Positions 15,401 to 24,263 of a DNA stretch of 41,781 nt are shown here, in pieces; position 1 is the first letter of the stretch, and each line of letters starts with the position of its first letter. The stretch comes from Phoronis ovalis. Its lineage: Eukaryota > Phoronida > Phoronidae. The stretch spans positions 4,848-46,628 of the forward strand of contig JAOXYB010040283.1 in NCBI GenBank assembly GCA_028565635.1. The letters run 5' to 3'. The notes beneath the pieces were generated by a model. The model saw only the letters and a list, made by a program, of their open reading frames with translations. It searched no databases and had not been told where the DNA came from. Both the position numbers and the translations under genes were made by a program.

Positions 15401-18400
15401 GCAAGCAGCCAGTTGGCATAGAAGATGGCAATGTTGATTTCACAACAACAACATATGGTTCTACTGCATCTTACTCCTGTAATGAAGGGTATAATATGGA
15501 TGGAAATGCTGTCATTAGTTGTTTGGACTCTGGATCATGGGAACAGGCACCAGAATGTGAAAGTAAGTATTTTATCTGATTTTAGAACAATAGTTGAAGT
15601 TAACAGGTTTGAATTTTTTTTTACATACTTTAAGAAATCTCACATATTTTAAAAATGACATTGAATAACAACTTCCCACAATTGCTGAAGGTTGGAATAT
15701 TTACACAAACTACTAACCTTAATGAAGCATTCTTTAAAACATGAAATCTGGTGTATTTTACAGTTAAGGACTGTGGTGTGCCTACAGACATTTCGAATGG
15801 AAACAACGAATATACATCAACAACATACGGCTCTACGTGTTCCTACTCCAGTAATGCTGGATATGATTTATTAGGAGATGCTGTAATTAGTTGTCAAGCT
15901 ACTGGAGAATGGGAAGCTGCTCCATTAACCCAGAGTAATTAAGTGTGACTGATTCATTTAACTTCCCAGAATTGCTAATTGTCAACATTTGACCTCTTTG
16001 AAGCACAAATAAAAATTCATCAAAACATAGCATTTTTCACAAATAGTGCCTTTTTATTTCAGTAAAAGACTGTAAGCAGCCAGTGGGCATAGAAAACGGC
16101 AATGCTGATTTCACAACAACAACATATGGTTCTACTGCATCTTACTCTTGCAATGAAGGGTATAATATGGATGGTAATGCTGACATAACTTGTTTGGACA
16201 CTGGATCATGGGAACAGGCACCAGGATGCAAAAGTGGGCATTTTGCAATTATATATAGTCGAACCATTAACAAATTTATATTTTTTATAAATTTTAATGC
16301 AGTTAGTATTTTAATTGCGACTTTTTATAGATATTTGAAGCAATCTACATTTTAATCACAGGTAATATCCCCAGAATTTACTGAAGATTGGAATATTAAG
16401 AAAAAACACTAATTTAAAAAAGTATTAAAAATATACCATCTGGTATATATTACAGTTAAGGACTGTGGTACACCTGTTGACATTTCTAATGGAAATAACG
16501 AATACACATCAACAACATTTGGCTCCACCGTTATCTATTCAAGTGATGCTGGATATGACTTAGTTGGAGATGCTGTCATTAGTTGTCAAGCTACTGGAGA
16601 ATGGGAAGCTGCTCCATTATCCCAGAGTAAGTGTGACTGATTGGCTTAATTTCCCAGAATTGCTAATTGTCAATATTTCACCTCTTTGAAGTACAAATAA
16701 CATTTCATCAAAGCATAGCATTTTTCACAAATAGTGCCTTTTTATTTCAGTAAAAGACTGTAAGCAGCCAGTGGGCATAGAAAATGGCAATGTTGATTTC
16801 ACAACAACAACATATGGTTCTACTGCATCTTACTACTGTAATGAAGGGTATAATATGGATGGAAATGCTGTCATTAGTTGTTTGGACTCTGGATCATGGG
16901 AACAGGCACCAGAATGCGAAAGTGAGTATTTTATCTGATTTTAGACCAATTGTTGAAGTTAACAGGTTTGAAATTTTAGTGTTTTGGTGTTGTTATTTCG
17001 TGAATTTTTTACATATTTTAAGAAATCTCACATATTTTAAAATGACATTGAATAACAAATTCCCATTTACTGAAGGTTGGAATATTTACACATAAGGAAA
17101 TATTAATTAAAACATGAAATGTGATGTATTTTACAGTTAAGGACTGTGGTGTGCCTACAGACATTTCGAATGGAAACAACGAATATACATCAACAACATT
17201 TGGCTCCACCGTTACCTATTCAAGTGATGCTGGATATGACTTAGTTGGAGGTGCTGTCATTAGTTGTCAAGCTACTGGAGAATGGGAAGCTGCTCCATTA
17301 TCCCAGAGTAAGTGTGGCTGATTGGCTTAATTTCCCAGAATTGCTAATTGTCAATATTTCACCTCTTTGAAGTACAAATAACATTTCATCAAAACATAGC
17401 ATTTTTCACAAATAGTGCCTTTTTATTTCAGTAAAAGACTGTAAGCAGCCAGTGGGCATAGAAAATGGCAATGTGGCTTTTACAACAACAACATATGATT
17501 CTACTGCATCTTACTCCTGCAATGAAGGGTATAACATGGATGGAAATGCTGTCATTAGCTGTTTGGACTCTGGATCATGGGAACTGGCACCAGACTGCAA
17601 AAGTATTTTGTCTGATTTTAGTAATATAATATTTGGAGTTAACAAACATATAGTGTTGTCTTTCGTTTTATTTTTCATGACTTTTTTAGATATTTTATGC
17701 AATCTCGAATTTTAAATCACAATGAATAACAAATCCCCACAATTTGCTGAAACTTGGAATATTCACAGAAACAACTAACCTTAAAAAAGTAAATAAAATA
17801 TGCAAACCGATGTATTTTACAGTTAAGGATTGTGGTAAACCTACAAACATTCAGAATGGAAATGACGAATACTCATCAACAACATTTGGATCTACATGCT
17901 CCTATTCAAGTGATGCTGGATATGATTTAGTTGGAGATGCTGTCATCAGTTGTCAAGCTACTGGAGAATGGGAAGCTGCTCCATTAACGCAGAGTAATGC
18001 AATTGATTGGTTTAATTTCTTTATCCAGAATTGCTAATTGTCAACATTTGCCTTTTTTTGAAGTACCAATAAAATATCAAAACATAGGAGTTTTTACAAA
18101 TTGTGCCTTATTTCAGTAAAAGACTGTAAGCAGCCAGTTGGCATAGAAAATGGCAATGTGGATTTCACAACAACAACATATGGTTCTACTGCATCTTACT
18201 CCTGTAATGAAGGGTATAATATGGATGGAAATGCTGTCATTAGTTGCTTGGACTCTGGATCATGGGAACAGGCACCAGAATGCGAAAGTGAGTATTTTAT
18301 CTGATTTTAGACCAATAGTTGAAGTTAACAGGTTTGAAATTTTAGTGTTATTATTTCGTGAATTTTTTACATATTTTAAGAAATCTCACATATTTTAAAA

Positions 18401-21400
18401 TGACATTGAATAACAAATTCCCACTTACTGAAGGTTGGAATATTTACACATACTAACCTTAAGGAAATATTAATTAAAACATGAAATGTGATGTATTTTA
18501 CAGTTAAGGACTGTGGTGTGCCTACAGACATTTCGAATGGAAACAACGAATATACATCAACAACATTTGGCTCCACCGTTACCTATTCAAGTGATGCTGG
18601 ATATGACTTAGTTGGAGGTGCTGTCATTAGTTGTCAAGCTACTGGAGAATGGGAAGCTGCTCCATTATCCCAGAGTAAGTGTGGCTGATTGGCTTAATTT
18701 CCCAGAATTGCTAATTGTCAATATTTCACCTCTTTGAAGTACAAATAACATTTCATCAAAACATAGCGTTTTTCACAAATAGTGCCTTTTTATTTCAGTA
18801 AAAGACTGTAAGCAGCCAGTGGGCATAGACAATGGCAATGTTGATTTCACAACAACAACATATGGTTCTACTGCATCTTACACCTGTAATGAAGGGTATA
18901 ATATGGATGGAAATGCTGTCATAAGTTGTTTGGACACTGGATCATGGGAACAGGCACCAGTATGCAAAAGTGGGTATATTGTTGATTATGAAGCAATAGT
19001 GGAATTGTTAAAATATAATTTTAGTATTTTTAATTTAATTATTTCAAAACCTTTTATAGATTTTTAAAAATCTCAAATTTTAGTCACATATAGAATATTA
19101 AATCCCAACAATTTACTGGCCAGGTGTGGAATATTCGCAGAAACTACTAATCTTGAGGTAGTATAAAAAAATGTAAAATGCTGTAATTAGTTGTTGCTGG
19201 ATCGTGGAAACAAGCACCTATTAGAAAGAGTAAGTAATTAATTTGATTATAGTAAGAACTGAAGCATTATTTCTTATTTTATTTCACTCCCTATGGTTTC
19301 TAATAACATGAAGTAGTACTTGTAATACAGCTCCTATTTCAACCCTTTTACTGATGTTTTAAAATGATGATGAGAAATATACGTTAAATCTCAAAAGTGT
19401 GCAATATTGTGTTATATCTTATACAGTTAAAGACTGTGGTGAACCTATCAGCATTCAGCATGGAAATAAGCAATACACATCCACAACATTTGGCTCTACT
19501 GTCTCCTATTTAAGTGATGTTGGATATAATTTAGTTGGAGATGCTATTATAACCTGTCAGGCTAATGGAGAATGGGAAGCTGCCCCACTGACTGAGAGTA
19601 AGTTGAGATGAAGGTGCACTTTTTATTGCTTAAAAACTAGTCACGATTGTTTCCTTAACAAATGAATACATGCTAAAGTGTAATAATAACATAAAATTTT
19701 GGAAACAAAAAATTGTTTCTGTGCTTCACAAAATCTTTTTAAAAATGTCATTCATATGGGGCATATATAAGCAAGTAATATATGGCCATGAATGTATATA
19801 AGCTTAAGAATTTGTTTCAGTTGTCAGCTGTGGTGATCCTGGTGATGGTGTCTATGCTAGTAAAGATGGCGTGTTTTTGGATACCTATGGCAGTACAGCA
19901 AGGTTTATTTGTGATTATGGTTATGTACCGTGTGGCATTGGACGAACACAGATTACATGCCAGGCTAATGGACAGTGGACTGATGAGCCAGTGTGGTGCA
20001 GACGTGAGTACAATTGTTGGCTTTCATTTTTTTGCTATTTAAACATAAACAACAATCTTTAAAGCAAATCTGCCAAAATGGCTCTGGTTGTCTATCCTGA
20101 CAATGAAAATCAGTGATGCACTTCATATTTTATAGTAATATGTCAAACAAACAATCTAAAAACCTAAAGCAGTCATTTGACACTTAAATACATCTTGTTA
20201 AGATAAACACTTTCAAATTGGAATTTTTATGCAAACAGGCAAATACCAGTATAATCAATTTTTAATTCAGCCATCCAATGCCCAAATCCTGGTTATGGGC
20301 TGAATGCTGACAAATTTGGTTCCAACCACACTTTTGGATACAATGTGACATATTCCTGCAAGACTGGTCATACTGCAGTATTAGGAAACAATAAGATTAC
20401 TTGCCAGCTTAATGGGCAGTGGAATGGGTATGCTCTCTTTTGCCAACGTAAGTAAAAATATGAGCTCTAACAGCTTTAGGCAAATATGGTCTCTTCATTT
20501 TTAGTTCAACAGTAAAACAACTTGAATAAACCTTTAAAAAATAAAATAGATTTATGTTTTCAAGAACTTAGAACTATTTTGACTTTTTATAATTATTATT
20601 TAATTACTGCACCATAAGTTGGTCGAAACTTCTCCTTAGAAACCAACATCATAGTTCTCCAAAGACGGCAAGTCTAACAACCATTGTATTTAAAATGTAA
20701 AAAGTTATCTTGCAATAATAAATTCTTTGGTAATTAAGTGGTCCAAAAACATCCCAAAATAGGCGTATTTTGTTCATTTTGATTTTGGTAATATCGTTTA
20801 ACAGCTTTTAAACAGTACTTGGTCAAGTACTTCCATCTTATGGAATACAAGGAAATAAAAAAATAAAACATTTTTTTTTGTCAAACTTCAGAAGTCAAAA
20901 TGTTATAAAAAATATGTTCTGTTTATTTTTTGTCTCCCAATAAAGTGACAAATGTACTATTGAACACTGAAAGTCTGTTAAAATTTATGTACATGTGCAA
21001 TATATGTTATAGCTGTCACTTGTCCTGACCCTGGATATGGTGTGAACACTGAACGGCATTGTGGTGATTATAACTTTCAGTATATGACTGAGGTTACTTA
21101 CAAGTGTTCTGAAGGATATTTATCCATATATGGTGAAGAAAAGATAACTTGCACAGCTTCAGGAGAATGGGATGGTGCTGCATTGCAGTGTGAAGGTGTG
21201 CAGCCTTTGTTGCTTGTCAGCATGACTGACATAATAAATATTCTAGTTATATAAGATCTAGCAATGTTTCTGAATTTCTATCATAAGCATTTTAAAAGTA
21301 TCTTTTATTATTACAACCGAATCTATCTTCTTGCATATAATATATATTGCCTTGAAAAAAATAAAGAACAATGGGTCTAGACAGCAAAAATTAGTATACA

Positions 21401-24232
21401 TATTATGTAATCAATTATTTTACTTTAACTTTTAAATAAGAACTGTTTTTGTATAGGTATTGGTTGGCAAATTAACCACAACTATATTTTCTAACTATTA
21501 TACTGGGCAAAGATTTACACATATATTAACATACTTTTAATTTTTTAAAAATACATATCTGTATACTAATTATTACACAAGTGTTATTTTTCTCTGCAGT
21601 TGCCAGTCAGAGTGATCCTACCACTGGAGATTGTGTCAATGCAGTCAAAGGTTGCTGGATATGCGAGGATGCCAGTAATGAAGCGGAGTGCTATAACAAT
21701 GGAGAATGGATCCCATGTGGCTTTACAGAACAGGTAAGATTTCCAAGATTATAATACCAATAAAATCCTTTTTACTGTGATATCTGTAGTCACCAATTTA
21801 GCAAAGGAGTGACCAATAAACGAATGAGGTTCAATTTGAGATGTTACTACTGCAGCATATATGCTTAATGGGTGTAGAACTAACACATTAAAAAATGCAA
21901 AGCTTTTAAATAATTCCTAGCAAAGGAAATTACTTTGTCAATACCAGTTTAAAATTGCATAACTGCACAAATTAAAGCATAATACAAATAGCTACACTTA
22001 GTTTTTGATATTATGCAACTTTTTTTCAGTGTGCTTGTATGGATGAAATTAAGTATAATGTTTTTGGTCAAGTACAATTGGTCCACAAAATGTGTGCCCC
22101 TCTAGAAGATTGTCCAGCTGATGATCAATCCTGCTATAAGACTGGTAATACAATGACTTGTAAAAAATGTGCTAGTCATGCAACATGCACCACACCACAG
22201 CCTCTCTTAGCAGGTAGGCGAATTTTAGATGTATAATGCAATCAATGTTAATTTAGTTCTTAACAAGTATTTACTTAGTCACCATTGAATACATAATCTA
22301 AGGTAACAAAAGTAGCAGTTGTCATTAACTGTGTTCTTATGGGGTTTGAATCAAATTTGCACTATTTTGATAATATTCACAGTTATATATTTTCAACAAA
22401 TTTCTAAAAAACAAAAGAAAGCTGAGAATGTCCGATTTTTGTATGCCCTAATAATACTAGCGTACTTCCATTCACGAAAGAAAATGACAAATATATGCCA
22501 TACAGTAATTATTGCTTCTATTTTAGAACCAACATGTCCTGATGATGGTAAAGCTGGGTGTTGGGTGTGCCTAAATGCTGCAACTGAAGAGGAATGCTTC
22601 TCTAAAGGATCGTTCCGTTCATGTCCACAATATAATGTAAGACATAGCTGTCTGAAGGATCATTCATATTTCTTGTAGTTGTATGGATGACTAAAAGTTT
22701 GAAATCAGTTGTTCTTTATTGTTTTTACACAGAAAAGAATTAATTTCCACGAGTTTTGTATTTTAAACAATATAAAACATATGGTGTACATGTCCCTTCT
22801 TTTTCTTTGGCTAACACATTTATTTATTCCAAGCATTAGATTATATTATTTTACTTTCATATTAAAATCCTGGTATACATTTACTTGATTATTTATATCA
22901 CTTATGTTTCTAGCCTGTGTGTGAAACTGAGTATCACATTAACAGCAATGGTGATGTCAACCAACTCAGCATGAGATGTCGAGAATGGGAGGCATGTTAC
23001 CAACATGAAACTGATACTGGTCACATTTGCACCAAACTGAATAACAATGAGATCTGCAGAAATTGTACTGATACGCAATGTGTGCCAGAAGGTTGTTATT
23101 TATCACTAGGAAACAAGTATCATAAAATTCACTTATTTCTCCTCTTGTTATATCCGTATATGGCCCTTTTAAAAAAACAAGTTGCACACAGAATTAATCC
23201 TTGTGGTGTGTAAAAGTTACAAGTTCTTGAAACGTGGGACTGTCCATTTTGTAATTTGGAAATAGTGGTGATTATGTTTTGGAAAATTTACTAAAATCTA
23301 GTAAAAGGGTGATTTTATTTTTGCGAGATTATCAAAATCTGGAAAAGGGGTGTACGAAATTTAAAAGCGTATTAATTGACAATTTTTATTGCATGTAAAA
23401 ACTATACTGCAATTAAACAGAAGTGCTATAATACAAAGATTAAGTAATAACACACAAGTTCATGCTCAAATAACAAATCTTTATAGTAATGGGTCCATGT
23501 GACGATGGTGGACAGGCTGGTTGTTGGGTCTGCCACAACGCTGCTAATGAAGAGCAATGCCAACAACAGGGATCATTCCAAATATGCCATGAAAGAGAGG
23601 TAATTAACAAGTTGATGATCATAATTAACATACCAGTTCCTTGCACACTGTTAATGCAAGACTAGACATTGATCTTAATTCTGTATCAACCACGAATTTT
23701 GAAGCCAACTTTTACATGTCCACTTATTTTTTGTATATTATATTACAGCCCTATTGTGAGCATGAATTGCATACGAATAAGAATGGTGGAGTTGTCCAAG
23801 TATCACGGCGATGTATGGAGAAAGAGGCTTGCATTAATCATGACTTAGACAAGGGAGAGGTTTGTGAAAAGCTACACAACGGCAACTCACTCTGCAGAAA
23901 CTGCACCATGTCCAGTTGCAATGAGAGCGGTAAATATTTTTTATGCACATGTAGCACACTATTATTACAACACACTAAACATTCTGCTAACCACACAACT
24001 TCACGGTACAGCTACTGATATGGATCATTATCAGTTCAACAATCGTACTTTAAAGAATTTGGTACTGCTCAGGATTTCCTTAGCAACAAGCTGAACCAAA
24101 CTCTTATCAAAACTATTCAACATCATGGGGTTTTGTGATACATGTTGAAATGTCGACATGGATTTATATCAATACTCCACTCAGTGGAGTAACAATAAAC
24201 ACCAGAGCCGAAGTTTTACACTACTGTAATGG

Positions 24233-24263
<31 letters not shown>

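Noticed and set aside
12695-18969. Regular spacing as a CRISPR-like or satellite array
   Set aside because: Repeat units are exon-intron pairs encoding CCP modules in one frame, with units of 660-690 bp; there are no short palindromic repeats with unique spacers.
5098-19597. B modules as pseudo-exons
   Set aside because: All sixteen have open frames, GT-AG sites, exact 171-bp length and a shared non-random residue pattern; decay would not give this.
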